From: Pseudomonadota bacterium
GTDB taxonomy: Bacteria > Pseudomonadota > Alphaproteobacteria > Acetobacterales > Acetobacteraceae
Direction: 5' to 3'
DNA: 64,000 bases
Assembly (NCBI GenBank): GCA_021845595.1
Contig: JAJZVV010000013.1
Coordinates: 1 to 64,000, forward strand
Shown here: positions 9,101-18,402 of the stretch, piece by piece
Layout: the number at the start of each line of letters is the position of its first letter
How positions within the stretch are numbered: the first letter of the stretch is position 1
Notes under the pieces: generated by a model
What the model was told of the DNA's origin: nothing
The model's input: the letters and a program-made list of their open reading frames with translations, nothing else
Databases searched by the model: none
Position numbers and translations under genes: made by a program

Positions 9101-9745
9101 ATGATCGAGGTCCATCATCTCAACAATTCGCGCTCGCAGCGCGTGCTCTGGCTGCTCGAGGAGCTCGGGCTCGATTACGGGATCGTCGCCTACGCGCGCG
9201 ATCCGCAGACGATGCTCGCCCCGGCGGCGCTCAAGGCGGTGCATCCGCTCGGCAAGTCCCCGGTGATCCGCGATGGGGCCCTCACGCTCGCCGAATCCGG
9301 CGCCATCATCGAATATCTGGTCGAACGCGAGGGCGGCAAGCTGCGCCCGGAGGCCGGCACGCCGGCCCGGCTGCGCTATCTCTACTGGCTGCACTTCGCC
9401 GAAGGATCGGCGATGACACCGTTGCTTTTGAAGCTCTATCTCAGCCGCATCGGCCCTGCCGCGGCAGCAGTGCCTGCCGCGGCAGCAGTGATGGAGCGTG
9501 TGGAGGCGCAGATCGCGTCCATCCTGTCGTATCTCGAAGCCGAGCTGGCGCCGGGGAGCCATTTCGCCGGCGAGGAATTTTCCGCCGCCGACATCCAGAT
9601 GACCTTCCCGCTCGAAGCGGCGGCAGCGCGCGGCGGGCTGGATGGCGGCTATCCCCGCCTTTCGGACTATCTGGCGCGGATGCAGTCCCGCCCCGGCTAT
9701 CGGCGCGCCATCGAGCGTGGCGGGCCCTACGCATTGCTGCGCTGA
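9101..9745 (+). CDS. Glutathione S-transferase family protein
   Basis: A 214-residue cytosolic GST. The N-terminal thioredoxin-like domain is clear: HHLNNSRSQRVLWLLEELGLDY, then the cis-Pro and GSH-contact segment LGKSPVIRDGALTLAESGAIIEYL (about 52-75). The C-terminal helical domain holds GEEFSAADIQMTFPL, the N-capping motif region. It conjugates glutathione to electrophiles or uses it as cofactor; the substrate is unknown. I chose ATG 9101 because it starts the first strand (MIEVHHL); an open frame continues upstream without family sequence. An 18-bp tandem duplication inside the gene lengthens a surface loop by six residues. The stop overlaps the next gene by one base (TGATG). Confidence 0.92.
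   Translation: MIEVHHLNNSRSQRVLWLLEELGLDYGIVAYARDPQTMLAPAALKAVHPLGKSPVIRDGALTLAESGAIIEYLVEREGGKLRPEAGTPARLRYLYWLHFAEGSAMTPLLLKLYLSRIGPAAAAVPAAAAVMERVEAQIASILSYLEAELAPGSHFAGEEFSAADIQMTFPLEAAAARGGLDGGYPRLSDYLARMQSRPGYRRAIERGGPYALLR
9455..9490 (+). repeat. Exact 18-bp tandem duplication within the GST gene
   Basis: The unit CCTGCCGCGGCAGCAGTG occurs twice in a row (9455-9472 and 9473-9490). It is in frame, giving PAAAAV twice. Each unit contains the perfect 12-bp palindrome CTGCCGCGGCAG, which could favour replication slippage. Confidence 0.9.
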
Positions 9746-10722
9746 TGCGCCGGCACGCATTCGGCCACCTCGGCACGGTTTCGGCGCTCAGCCTCGGTGG
9801 CGGCGGGCTCGGCATGCTGTGGGGGCAGACCACGATCGAGGAATGCGTCGCCACCGTGCACGCCGCGGTCGAGGCCGGCATCACCCTGCTCGACATGGCG
9901 CCGCGCTACGGCGACGGGCTGGCCGAGCGCATCATCGGCGAGGCCTTCGCCGGCCGCCTGCCGGAGGGCGTGCGCGTCTCCAGCAAGTGCAATCTCGGCG
10001 ACGCGCCGCCCGAAGCCGTGGAAGGGATGCTGCGCGCCTCGATCGAGGCGAGCCTGGCGCGCATGCGGATCGGCCGGCTGGACCTGTTCTTCCTCCACTC
10101 CAACATCGTGCCGGACCGGGATTTCATCGCTCACCACCCCGCCGTGGCCGAGCGGCTGACGCCCTACGCCACCTTCGTCGACGCGGTGCGTCCGGCGCTG
10201 GAACGGCTCGCCGCCGAGGGGTTGATCGGCGCCTGGGGCCTGACCGGGATCGGCGAGCCCGGCACGCTGATCCGCGTGCTCGCCGAGCGCCCGGCGCCGG
10301 CGGCGGTGCAGTGCATCGCCAACCTGCTCGATTCGGCCGGCAGCCTCACCTTCTTCGACGGGCCGGCACGCCCGCGCGAGATCATCGCCGCGGCGCGCGC
10401 GAGCGGCGTGGCGGTGCTGGGCATCCGCGCCGTGCAGGCCGGCGCGCTGACGGCGGCGCTGGACCGGCCGCTGCCGGAGGACCACCCGGAGCGGCGCGAC
10501 TATGCCCGCGCCGCCGGCTTCCGCCGCCTCGCCGCAGAACTCGGCACCGATCCGGCGGTGCTCGCGCATCGCTACGCGCTCGGGCGCGACATCGACACGC
10601 TGGTGCTGGGGGTGAAGAACCGCGCCGAGCTCGCCGCCTGCGTCGCCGCCGCGGAGGCCGGGGCGCTGCCGGACGACGTGATGGCGCGGATCGAAGCGCA
10701 TGTGGCTGCAGGAAAGGAATAA
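9745..10722 (+). CDS. Aldo/keto reductase
   Basis: NAD(P)H-dependent oxidoreductase with a TIM-barrel fold, 325 aa. Motifs: LGGGGLGMLWG at the first strand, ITLLDMAPRYGDGLAERIIGEA with the catalytic Asp and Tyr, VSSKCN holding the catalytic Lys region, LDLFFLH near residue 110, and the cofactor-binding end DTLVLGVKNRAEL near 285. The catalytic His region is less canonical than in classic members, so the substrate is not predictable. It starts at the GST stop (TGATG), indicating translational coupling; a joint detoxification role for the pair is an inference. Confidence 0.88.
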   Translation: MRRHAFGHLGTVSALSLGGGGLGMLWGQTTIEECVATVHAAVEAGITLLDMAPRYGDGLAERIIGEAFAGRLPEGVRVSSKCNLGDAPPEAVEGMLRASIEASLARMRIGRLDLFFLHSNIVPDRDFIAHHPAVAERLTPYATFVDAVRPALERLAAEGLIGAWGLTGIGEPGTLIRVLAERPAPAAVQCIANLLDSAGSLTFFDGPARPREIIAAARASGVAVLGIRAVQAGALTAALDRPLPEDHPERRDYARAAGFRRLAAELGTDPAVLAHRYALGRDIDTLVLGVKNRAELAACVAAAEAGALPDDVMARIEAHVAAGKE

Positions 10723-10814
10723 TGGTCCGACGTACCACACAGACGCTTCCGTCTCGGAACGGTCCGACAAAATCGAACCAGGGAGCCCGTCCAACGGCGG
10801 GCGCAGTGCCATCA

Positions 10815-11474
10815 ATGCTTGCAAGAATCACAATCATTGTTGCTATTCTTGCTGCGGCGCTCAAACCCGTTGAATTGCGGGCGCAAACGGATAATTCAGT
10901 CCAGTTACAAAAATTTGTTGCATCCAATTATTACAATGACCTGATCAATCGGGCTATTGCCGCTCTCCCCAAGACCGTTTTCCAGAGATGCCCGAGCCTC
11001 GCCTCCAATGGCTCAAAGGTGATGATTTTGAAGCCTATTTCTTTTGGGAAGGATGGGTTCCCGAATAGCGGTGAATGGAAGCAGAGTTTTCCTGTGAGTG
11101 GCTGCGGCAATGATACCATCCTGAATTTTTATTTCTCTGCCAATGCGGATGAGAAAATCAATACAATCATCGGTCTTCCGGGGACAACCCATACGGGTAC
11201 GGTCCTGGGACGGGACGCGGTATCTTACGCGAACTTGGGGGCCAGTCTCGTGGTGAAGGATTGCAAGGTGTTCGATGTCAAAAACACCAGATTCGAAGCC
11301 TATGGTGCTGCGAAACCTCCAGTGCCGGACCCCGGCCCCGGTCATCCTCGTCGTCCGTGGTGGGAAACCTGGACGATGACGGGATGCGGCCGCACGGTTG
11401 ATGTGCCCATCGATTTCGTGCCGGACGAGACGGGCACGCGCATCATTCAGCCCGGCGGCGCCACTGAGCGGTAG
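10815..11474 (+). CDS. Hypothetical exported protein in an AT-richer patch
   Basis: A 219-residue protein I do not recognise. From ATG 10815 it begins with a clear signal peptide ([23 protein letters not shown], cleavage likely after RAQ/T). The mature part has six or so cysteines, a segment [23 protein letters not shown], a Pro/Gly-rich stretch [14 protein letters not shown] around 178-192 and ends [11 protein letters not shown]. An in-frame ATG at 10722, overlapping the aldo/keto reductase stop, would add 31 residues before the signal peptide and is less likely. The codon use is visibly less GC-biased than its neighbours, with codons such as AAT, TTA and ATT, which suggests recent acquisition. 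Periplasmic or secreted location is inferred; function unknown. Confidence 0.7.
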   Translation: MLARITIIVAILAAALKPVELRAQTDNSVQLQKFVASNYYNDLINRAIAALPKTVFQRCPSLASNGSKVMILKPISFGKDGFPNSGEWKQSFPVSGCGNDTILNFYFSANADEKINTIIGLPGTTHTGTVLGRDAVSYANLGASLVVKDCKVFDVKNTRFEAYGAAKPPVPDPGPGHPRRPWWETWTMTGCGRTVDVPIDFVPDETGTRIIQPGGATER

Positions 11475-11610
11475 CCAGCGACAGCGCCCGGCCTTGCGGC
11501 GCTTGCCCCGCGCGCCTAAGAATCCCCAATCAGAGATTTCGTCCAGGGACGCTCGTCCAGCGCTCGCGCCAAACGCCGAAGCTGGCGCATCACCACAGCC
11601 AGAGAGTGCC

Positions 11611-12489
11611 ATGTTCAAGGGATCGCTCGTTGCCCTCCTCACCCCGTTCCGCAAGGACGGCGCGGTCGATGAGGAGGCGTTCGCCCGCTTCGTCGACTGG
11701 CAGATCACGGAGGGCACGGATGGGCTGGTGCCCACCGGCACCACTGGCGAATCGCCGACGCTGAGCCATGACGAGCACAAGCGCGTGGTCGAGATCACGG
11801 TCTCCGTCGCCCGCGGTCGCGTGCCGGTGATCGCCGGCACCGGCTCGAACTCGACCGACGAGGCGATCGACCTCACCCGCCACGCCAAGGCGGCCGGCGC
11901 GGCGGCGGCGCTGATCGTCACGCCGTACTACAACAAGCCGACCCAGGAGGGGATGTATCTGCACTTCAAGGCGATCGCTGATGCCGTTGATCTGCCGATC
12001 ATCATCTACAACATCCCGCCCCGCAGCGTGGTCGACATGAGCGTCGAGACCATGGCACGGCTGGCGAAGCACCCGAACATCATCGGGGTGAAGGACGCCA
12101 CCGCCAATCTCGCCCGCCCGCTGCAGACGCGCCGCGCCTGCGGGGCGGAATTCTGCCAGCTTTCCGGCGAGGACCATACCGCGCTCGCGTTTCTCGCCGC
12201 CGGCGGCGTCGGCTGCATCAGCGTCACCGCCAATGTCGCCCCGCGCCTGTGCCAGCAGATGCAGGCGGCGTGGCGGCGCGGCGAGATCGGCGAGGCGATG
12301 GCGATGCAGAACCGGCTGCTGCCGCTGCACGACGCGCTGTTCGCCGAGACCAGCCCGGCGCCGGTGAAATATGCCGCGAGCCTGCTCGGGCTGGCCGAGG
12401 AATCGTGCCGCCTGCCGCTGGCCCCGATCGGCGAGGCGACGCGCACGCGCGTGCGCGCGGCGCTGACCGAGGTCGGGCTGCTGAACTGA
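11611..12489 (+). CDS. dapA: 4-hydroxy-tetrahydrodipicolinate synthase
   Basis: First committed step of lysine/meso-diaminopimelate synthesis: condenses pyruvate with aspartate semialdehyde. The 292-residue TIM barrel has all catalytic parts: [10 protein letters not shown] with Thr44 and Thr45, YYNKP at 106-110, [10 protein letters not shown] with Tyr133, and the Schiff-base lysine Lys161 in [10 protein letters not shown]. Start ATG 11611 gives the standard [14 protein letters not shown]-terminus. It is followed two bases later by smpB, a usual alphaproteobacterial pair. dapD and dapE are also in this window but in a distant operon. Confidence 0.97.
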   Translation: MFKGSLVALLTPFRKDGAVDEEAFARFVDWQITEGTDGLVPTGTTGESPTLSHDEHKRVVEITVSVARGRVPVIAGTGSNSTDEAIDLTRHAKAAGAAAALIVTPYYNKPTQEGMYLHFKAIADAVDLPIIIYNIPPRSVVDMSVETMARLAKHPNIIGVKDATANLARPLQTRRACGAEFCQLSGEDHTALAFLAAGGVGCISVTANVAPRLCQQMQAAWRRGEIGEAMAMQNRLLPLHDALFAETSPAPVKYAASLLGLAEESCRLPLAPIGEATRTRVRAALTEVGLLN

Positions 12490-12491
12490 GC

Positions 12492-12986
12492 ATGGCCGAG
12501 GCCAAGAAAGGCGGACGCAAATCCGGCCTGATCTCGCACGGCATCGCGGCGCAGAACCGCAAGGCGCGGTTCGACTACACCATCAAGAGCACGGTCGAGG
12601 CGGGGCTGGTGCTCAAGGGTCCGGAGGTGAAGTCGCTGCGCCACGGGCGCGCGACGCTGTCGGAGGCCTGGGCCGGCGAGCGGGAGGGGGAGATTTTCCT
12701 CTTCAATGCCTATATCCCCGAATATCAGGGCGGGGTGCTGTCACGCTTCGAGCCGCGCGCGCCGCGCAAGCTGCTGCTGCATCGCAAGCAGATGCGTGAA
12801 CTGCTCGGGGCGGTGACACGCCAGGGGGCGACGCTGGTGCCATTGCAGATCCACTTCAACGAGCGCGGCCGGGCGAAGGTGCTGCTCGGGCTCGCCGAGG
12901 GCCGCAAGCAGGCGGATAAGCGCGCCGCCATCGCCGCGCGGGACTGGCAGCGGGACAAGGCGCGGCTGATGCGCGCCAAAGGATGA
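12492..12986 (+). CDS. smpB: SsrA-binding protein SmpB
   Basis: Binds tmRNA (SsrA) and delivers it to stalled ribosomes for trans-translation. The 164-residue protein has the full OB-fold signature: NRKARFDYTIKSTVEAGLVLKGPEVKSLR, the segment GEIFLFNAYIPEYQ, RKLLLHRKQMREL, and a basic C-terminal tail (KQADKRAAIAARDWQRDKARLMRAKG) that enters the mRNA channel. Start ATG 12492 follows dapA by two bases, so they are probably cotranscribed. The ssrA RNA itself is not in the window. Confidence 0.97.
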   Translation: MAEAKKGGRKSGLISHGIAAQNRKARFDYTIKSTVEAGLVLKGPEVKSLRHGRATLSEAWAGEREGEIFLFNAYIPEYQGGVLSRFEPRAPRKLLLHRKQMRELLGAVTRQGATLVPLQIHFNERGRAKVLLGLAEGRKQADKRAAIAARDWQRDKARLMRAKG

Positions 12987-13005
12987 GCGGGAGGGGGTGA
13001 GCGGG

Positions 13006-13674
13006 ATGGCAAGCGAGGACGGGTCCGGGCTGATCGGCCGGCTCAAGGAAAAGCTCATCGAGACCAAGACCGGCTGGGCGCGGGAGGGGCGGCTGCTCAC
13101 CGGCACCCATGCCGAGCCGACGCAGCGCCTGCCGCCCGGCCAGCGCCTGGTGCGCGACTGGCCGGTGCTCGATCTCGGCATCCAGCCCGCGGTGAGCCCG
13201 CAGACCTTCCGCCTCGACCTCGTCGGCGCGGTCGAGCGTCCGGCCAGCCTCTCCTACGACGAATTCATGGCGCTGCCGCAGCAGGAGAGCGTCTGCGACA
13301 TCCACTGCGTCACCCAGTGGTCGCGCTACGACAATCGCTGGAAGGGCGTCGCGGCGCGCACGCTGGTCGAACTGGCCGCACCGAAACCGGACGCGCGCCA
13401 CGTCATCTTCCACGCCCATGACGGCTACACGACCAATGTCCGGCTCGACCAGTTCGACCAGCCGGACGTGTTCCTGGTGCATGAATGGGAGGGAAGGCCG
13501 ATCGAGCGCCAGCATGGCGGGCCGATCCGGGTGCTGATCCCTCGCCTCTATCTCTGGAAATCGGCGAAATGGGTGCGGCGGATCGAGTTCTCCGCCACCG
13601 ACCGGCCGGGCTTCTGGGAGGTCCGCGGCTACCATAACAACGCCGATCCCTGGACCGAGGAACGCTACGGCTGA
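13006..13674 (+). CDS. Molybdopterin-dependent oxidoreductase (sulfite-oxidase-like domain)
   Basis: A 222-residue protein with an oxidoreductase molybdopterin-binding domain (PF00174-like). The sequence FRLDLVGAVERPASLSYDEFMALP is followed by the ligand region DIHCVTQWS, whose cysteine (about residue 101) would coordinate molybdenum, then the HDGYTTNVRLD segment, GGPIRVLIP and LYLWKSAKWVRRIEF. There is no signal peptide and no dimerisation domain, so it is a short cytosolic-type member; the substrate is not known. ATG 13006 has a GGGAGGGGG ribosome site upstream; a GTG at 12997 lies too close to that site. Confidence 0.87.
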   Translation: MASEDGSGLIGRLKEKLIETKTGWAREGRLLTGTHAEPTQRLPPGQRLVRDWPVLDLGIQPAVSPQTFRLDLVGAVERPASLSYDEFMALPQQESVCDIHCVTQWSRYDNRWKGVAARTLVELAAPKPDARHVIFHAHDGYTTNVRLDQFDQPDVFLVHEWEGRPIERQHGGPIRVLIPRLYLWKSAKWVRRIEFSATDRPGFWEVRGYHNNADPWTEERYG

Positions 13675-13792
13675 GCCACCCGCACCCGTCGCGGCGGAAG
13701 CGGTCAGACCTGCGTAGAACGCAACCCACCCCAGCGCGGATCGGCGCGATACTCCTGGCGCGAGAATACAATCGCGTGAGGGAGACGTCGTC

Positions 13793-14683
13793 ATGGCTCT
13801 TCGCTTTGCCGACCTGCGCAGCCCCGCGATCCGCAATCCGATCGAGTGGGGGCTCGATCAGCTTCGCTTCGCCGCACTCGCGGTGGGGCACGAGGATGCG
13901 GCACCGGCATCCGGCCCGGTCATCGTCCGCCGCATCGGCCTCACCGAGGTGCGCGCCGCGCTTGCCGCGGGGATGCGGGATTTCTCCGCCAACCGCAGCG
14001 ATGTGCTGTTCCTTTCGGTGATCTACCCGCTGCTCGGCCTGCTGCTGGCGCGGCTGGCCTTCGGCTACGAGATGCTGCCGCTGCTCTTTCCCCTCGCCGC
14101 CGGCTTCGCCCTGCTCGGTCCGTTCGCCGCCGTCGGGCTGAACGAGATGAGCCGCCGCCGCGAGCTGGGCGGGGATATACGCTGGTCGGACGCGTTCGGC
14201 GTGCTGGCCTCGCCCGCGCTGGGCCCGATCCTGCTGCTCGGGCTGATCCTGGCGACCCTGTTCGGCCTCTGGCTGATCGCCGCGGCGATGATTTACGACC
14301 ACACGCTCGGCCCCGCCGCTCCCACCTCGCTCACCGCCTTCGCGCGCGACGTCGTCGCCACCCGCGCGGGATGGGCGATGATCGGCATCGGCATCGGCAC
14401 CGGGTTCATCTTCGCCCTCGTCGTGCTGATGATCAGCGCCGTCGCCTTCCCTCTCCTGCTCGACCGTCGCGCCGGGCTCGAGACGGCGATCTGGACCTCG
14501 GTGCGCGCCACCGTGACCAATCCCGGGCCGATGGCGTGCTGGGGGCTGATCGTCGCGTTCGGCCTGGTGATCGGCTCGGTGCCGGCCCTGCTCGGCCTCG
14601 CGGTGGTGATGCCGGTGCTCGGCCACGCCACCTGGCATCTCTACCGCCGCCTCGTCGTCCCGGCCGAACCCGGCCGCGCCTGA
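13793..14683 (+). CDS. DUF2189 integral membrane protein
   Basis: A 296-residue membrane protein with about six transmembrane helices. A cytosolic N-terminus (to residue 50) leads into ALAAGMRDFSANRSDVLFLSVIYPLLGLLLARL and then paired hydrophobic segments around 100-125, 140-170, 195-225 and 245-275. The first conserved block and the overall layout match DUF2189, a family common in alphaproteobacteria and sometimes called a cytochrome-c-oxidase-associated membrane protein; the function is not settled. A GAGGGAG site precedes the ATG. It forms a single-gene unit before the kor operon. Confidence 0.8.
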   Translation: MALRFADLRSPAIRNPIEWGLDQLRFAALAVGHEDAAPASGPVIVRRIGLTEVRAALAAGMRDFSANRSDVLFLSVIYPLLGLLLARLAFGYEMLPLLFPLAAGFALLGPFAAVGLNEMSRRRELGGDIRWSDAFGVLASPALGPILLLGLILATLFGLWLIAAAMIYDHTLGPAAPTSLTAFARDVVATRAGWAMIGIGIGTGFIFALVVLMISAVAFPLLLDRRAGLETAIWTSVRATVTNPGPMACWGLIVAFGLVIGSVPALLGLAVVMPVLGHATWHLYRRLVVPAEPGRA

Positions 14684-14788
14684 CAGGCAGGACGGCCCCG
14701 TCTGGCGCCGGCGAGCAGAGCGTGGTACGATAAATCCACCGGATAACTGCCGCGCATGCGCCAGACGCCGGGGAGAGGAACGCCAACG

Positions 14789-16585
14789 GTGGATGCTACG
14801 GATATCGCCGACCCCGACTACTTCCATAAAGTGGTCGACTGTCAGTATGCCTGTCCGGCGCACACGCCGGTTCCCGAATATATCCGCCTCATCGCCGCCG
14901 GCCGCCATGCCGACGCGTATCTGGTCAACTGGCACTCCAACGTCCTGCCCGGCATCCTCGGCCGCACCTGCGACCGTCCCTGCGAGCCGGCCTGCCGGCG
15001 GGGGCGGGTCGAGGAAGCGCCGGTGGCGATCTGCCGGCTCAAGCGCGTCGCCGCCGACTACAAGGGCGATATCCGCGATCGGCTGCCGGTAGCGCCGGAG
15101 CAGCGTAACGGCAAGCGTGTCGCGTTCATCGGCGCCGGACCGGCCTCGCTCGCCGCCGCGCGGGATCTCGCGCTCGGCGGCTATGAGTGTGTGATCTTCG
15201 AGGCCGACGCCCGCGCCGGCGGCATGGTCCGGACCCAGATCCCGCGCTTCCGCCTGCCCGAGACGGTGATCGACGAGGAGGTCGGCTACATCCTCGATCT
15301 CGGCATCACGCTGCGCGCCGGGACGCGGATCGACAGTCTGCGCGCGCTGCTCGACGAACCGTTCGATGCCATCTTCGTCGGCTGCGGCGCCCCGCGCGGG
15401 CGCGATCTGGCCATTCCCGGCCGCGCCGAGGCGGCGGCGAACATCCATATCGGCATCGACTGGCTGTCGTCGGTCTCGTTCGGCCATATCGAGCGCATCG
15501 GCCGGCGCGTCGTCGTGCTCGGCGGCGGCAACACGGCGATGGATTGCTGCCGCTCCGCCCGCCGGCTCGGCGGCGAGGAGGTGCGCGTCGTCGTGCGCAG
15601 CGGCTACGCCGAGATGAAGGCCTCGCCATGGGAAAAGGAAGACGCGCTGCGCGAGGACATCCCGATCCTGAACTTCATGGTGCCGATCGAGTTCACCCAT
15701 GAGGCGGGCCGGCTGACCGGGGTGCTGTTCGAGAAGGTCGCGGCCCGCTACGACGATCAGGGCCGGCGCGAGCTGGTGCCGACGGGCGAGCCGCCGGAAC
15801 ACATCCCCTGCGACGACGTACTCGTCGCCGTCGGGCAGGAAAACGCCTTCCCGTGGATCGAGCGCGACATCGGCCTCACCTTCGACCGCCGCGGCATGCC
15901 GATCGTGGACAGTCTGACACTGCAATCCTCCCATCCGCGCGTGTTCTTCGGCGGCGATGCCGCGTTCGGGCCGAAGAACATCATCTGGGCGGTGGCGCAT
16001 GGCCACGAGGCGGCGGTTTCCATCGACCGTTTCTGCCGCGGCCTCGATCCGCGCCAGCGCCCGGCGCCGCATGTCCGTCTCGCCAGCCAGAAGATGGGCA
16101 TCCACGAGTGGAGCTACGACAACGCGGTCTCCACTGATCAGCGCTACGCCGTGCCGCACCGCGCCAAGCCCGAAGCGCTCGCCGATATCCGCGCCGAGGT
16201 CGAGCTCGGCTATGATGACCGGCTCGCCTTCGCCGAGGCGCAGCGCTGCCTGAATTGCGACGTGCAGACGGTGTTCAGCGCGCGGCTGTGCATCGAGTGC
16301 GACGCCTGCGTCGACATCTGCCCGATGGACTGCATCACCTTCGCCGCCGACGGGCCGGAGGACGAATTGCGGGCACGGCTCAACGCGCCGGCGCTCAATC
16401 CGGACCAGGCGATCTATCTCGCCAACGGCCTCAAGACCGGCCGCGTCATGGCCAAGGACGAGGATGTCTGCCTGCATTGCGGTCTGTGCGCCGAGCGCTG
16501 CCCGACCGGCGCGTGGGATATGCAGCGCTTCCTTCTCACGACCGCCCAGGTGGAGCACGCATGCCGCAGCCTCTCGCCAGCGTAA
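14789..16585 (+). CDS. KorC-like FAD/[4Fe-4S] NAD(P) oxidoreductase subunit
   Basis: A 598-residue iron-sulfur flavoprotein related to the small subunit of glutamate synthase, extended by a ferredoxin domain. In order: an N-terminal cysteine-rich domain (CQYACPAHTP, then TCDRPCEPACRRG), an FAD-binding GAGPASLAAA site near 120, an NAD(P)-binding GGGNTAMDCC site near 250, a second FAD motif VFFGGDAAFGPKNIIWA near 390, and two C-terminal [4Fe-4S] motifs, CIECDACVDICPMDC and CLHCGLCAERCPTGA. This layout matches KorC of the 2-oxoglutarate:NADP+ oxidoreductase known from benzoate-degrading betaproteobacteria. GTG 14789 has GGGAGAGGA nine bases upstream; ATG 14756 is possible but lacks a site. It overlaps korA by 25 bp. 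Confidence 0.85.
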   Translation: MDATDIADPDYFHKVVDCQYACPAHTPVPEYIRLIAAGRHADAYLVNWHSNVLPGILGRTCDRPCEPACRRGRVEEAPVAICRLKRVAADYKGDIRDRLPVAPEQRNGKRVAFIGAGPASLAAARDLALGGYECVIFEADARAGGMVRTQIPRFRLPETVIDEEVGYILDLGITLRAGTRIDSLRALLDEPFDAIFVGCGAPRGRDLAIPGRAEAAANIHIGIDWLSSVSFGHIERIGRRVVVLGGGNTAMDCCRSARRLGGEEVRVVVRSGYAEMKASPWEKEDALREDIPILNFMVPIEFTHEAGRLTGVLFEKVAARYDDQGRRELVPTGEPPEHIPCDDVLVAVGQENAFPWIERDIGLTFDRRGMPIVDSLTLQSSHPRVFFGGDAAFGPKNIIWAVAHGHEAAVSIDRFCRGLDPRQRPAPHVRLASQKMGIHEWSYDNAVSTDQRYAVPHRAKPEALADIRAEVELGYDDRLAFAEAQRCLNCDVQTVFSARLCIECDACVDICPMDCITFAADGPEDELRARLNAPALNPDQAIYLANGLKTGRVMAKDEDVCLHCGLCAERCPTGAWDMQRFLLTTAQVEHACRSLSPA

Positions 16586-18402
16586 ACGACTTCGTCGTCA
16601 AATTCGCCAACGTCAACGGTTCCGGCTCGGCCAGCGCCAACCGGCTGTTCGCGCGCGCCATCCAGCGCATGGGCATCCCGGCGACGCCGCGCAACATCTT
16701 TCCCTCCAACATCCAGGGCCTGCCGACCTGGTACGAGGTGCGCGTCTCCGAGGCCGGCCATCTCGGCGCCCGCGGCGGCGTCGATCTCATGGTGGCGATG
16801 AACCCGCAGACCTGGGACCAGGACGTCGCCGCGATCGATGCCGGCGGCTATCTGTTTTTCGACTCCACACGCCCGATCCCGCGCTCGCGCCTGCGCGAGG
16901 ACATCACGCTCCTCGGCCTGCCACTGACCGAGATCTGCAACCGCGCATACGCGGACCCGCGCGAGCGGCAGTTGTTCAAGAACATCATTTATATCGGCGC
17001 GCTGGCGGCGCTGCTGGAGCTCGAGATCCCTGTGGTCGAGACGCTGCTGGCTGAGCAGTTCAAGGGCAAGGAAAAGCTCATCGCCGCCAACCTGCACGCG
17101 CTGCATCTAGGCCGCGACGAGGCGCGTGCGCATCTGCCCTGCCCGATCGGGCTCACGCTGCGCCGGTCGGACGGCGTCGGCGATCGCATTTTCATCGACG
17201 GCAACAGCGCCGCCGCGCTCGGCGCCGTCTATGGCGGCGCGACGGTGGCGGCCTGGTACCCGATCACGCCCTCCACCTCGGTCGCCGAGGCGTTCGAGCG
17301 CTATTGCCGCCGCACCCGCATCGACCCCGCCACGGGAAAGAACCGCTTCGCCATCGTGCAGGCGGAGGACGAACTCGCCGCCATCGGCATGGTCATCGGC
17401 GCCGCCTGGAACGGCGCGCGCGCCTTCACCGCGACCTCGGGGCCCGGCATCTCGCTGATGCAGGAATTCCTCGGCCTCGCCTATTTCGCCGAGATTCCTG
17501 CAGTGATCTTCGACGTCCAGCGCGGTGGCCCGTCGACCGGGATGCCGACGCGCACGCAGCAGGCGGATGTCCTGCTCTGCGCCTACGCCTCGCATGGCGA
17601 CACCAAGCATGTGCTCCTGTTCCCGCAGGATCCCGCCGAGAGCTTCGCCTTCGGCGCGACCGCCTTCGATCTCGCCGAACGCCTGCAGACGCCGGTGTTC
17701 GTCATGCTCGATCTCGACATCGGCATGAACGAGCGGCTGTGTGCACCGTTCGCGTGGGACCCGGCGCGCCGCTACGATCGCGGCAAGGTCATGGGGTTCG
17801 ACGAGCTCGAATCCGGCCGCGATTTCGGCCGCTATCTCGATCTCGACGAGGACGGCATTCCCTGGCGCACCTACCCCGGCGCGCACCCGACGCGCGGCGC
17901 GTTCTTCACCCGCGGCAGCAGCAAGGACCGCTACGCCCGCTACACCGAGGCCGGCGCCGCCTACGCCGACAACATGCAGCGCCTGGCGCTGAAGTTCGAA
18001 ACCGCGCGCGGCTTGGTGCCGCGTCCGTTGCGCCACGACGCGCCCGAGGGCAGCCGGCTCGGCGTGATCTATTACGGCTCGACCAGCCCGGCGATGGACG
18101 AGGCGGCGGACCTGCTCGCCGCGCGCGGCACCGCCGTCGACCGCCTGCGCATCCGTGCCTTTCCCTTCCACGATGACGTCGTCGCCTTCATTCGCGAGCA
18201 CGAGACGGTGTTCGTCGTCGAGCAGAACCGGGACGCGCAGCTGCGCAGCCTGCTGCTCATCGAGGCCGAGATCGATCCCGCTCGGCTCAAGCGCGTGCTG
18301 CACTATGACGGCACGCCGATCACCGCGCGCTTCATCGCCGAGGCCATCGCCGAACACGTCGCCCTCTCCCGCATCGCCCCGCTGCGCAAGGCCACGCCAT
18401 GA
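16561..18402 (+). CDS. 2-oxoacid:acceptor oxidoreductase, fused gamma-alpha subunit (KorA-like)
   Basis: A 613-residue subunit of the pyruvate/2-oxoglutarate ferredoxin oxidoreductase family. Residues 1-190 form the gamma domain (FANVNGSGSASANRLFARAI, with the usual second part QLFKNIIYIGALAALLELE); from about 220 the pyrimidine-type alpha domain begins with GAVYGGATVAAWYPITPSTSVAEAFE, then EDELAAIGMVIGAAWNGARAFTATSGPGISLMQE and FDVQRGGPSTGMPT. A C-terminal domain (VIYYGSTSPAMDEA to EHETVFVVEQN) completes it. With the beta subunit it oxidatively decarboxylates a 2-oxoacid to an acyl-CoA. Substrate cannot be fixed from sequence alone; 2-oxoglutarate is favoured by the KorC-like partner. Its stop overlaps the korB start by ATGA. 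Confidence 0.87.
   Translation: MPQPLASVNDFVVKFANVNGSGSASANRLFARAIQRMGIPATPRNIFPSNIQGLPTWYEVRVSEAGHLGARGGVDLMVAMNPQTWDQDVAAIDAGGYLFFDSTRPIPRSRLREDITLLGLPLTEICNRAYADPRERQLFKNIIYIGALAALLELEIPVVETLLAEQFKGKEKLIAANLHALHLGRDEARAHLPCPIGLTLRRSDGVGDRIFIDGNSAAALGAVYGGATVAAWYPITPSTSVAEAFERYCRRTRIDPATGKNRFAIVQAEDELAAIGMVIGAAWNGARAFTATSGPGISLMQEFLGLAYFAEIPAVIFDVQRGGPSTGMPTRTQQADVLLCAYASHGDTKHVLLFPQDPAESFAFGATAFDLAERLQTPVFVMLDLDIGMNERLCAPFAWDPARRYDRGKVMGFDELESGRDFGRYLDLDEDGIPWRTYPGAHPTRGAFFTRGSSKDRYARYTEAGAAYADNMQRLALKFETARGLVPRPLRHDAPEGSRLGVIYYGSTSPAMDEAADLLAARGTAVDRLRIRAFPFHDDVVAFIREHETVFVVEQNRDAQLRSLLLIEAEIDPARLKRVLHYDGTPITARFIAEAIAEHVALSRIAPLRKATP

Noticed and set aside
13403-16558. 1051-codon minus-strand open frame over DUF2189 and the KorC-like gene
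   Set aside because: Antisense shadow; the plus strand holds two recognisable proteins with ribosome sites and cofactor motifs.
17107-18357. 416-codon minus-strand frame opposite the KorA-like gene
   Set aside because: No domain, and the plus-strand frame is a conserved enzyme with intact motifs.
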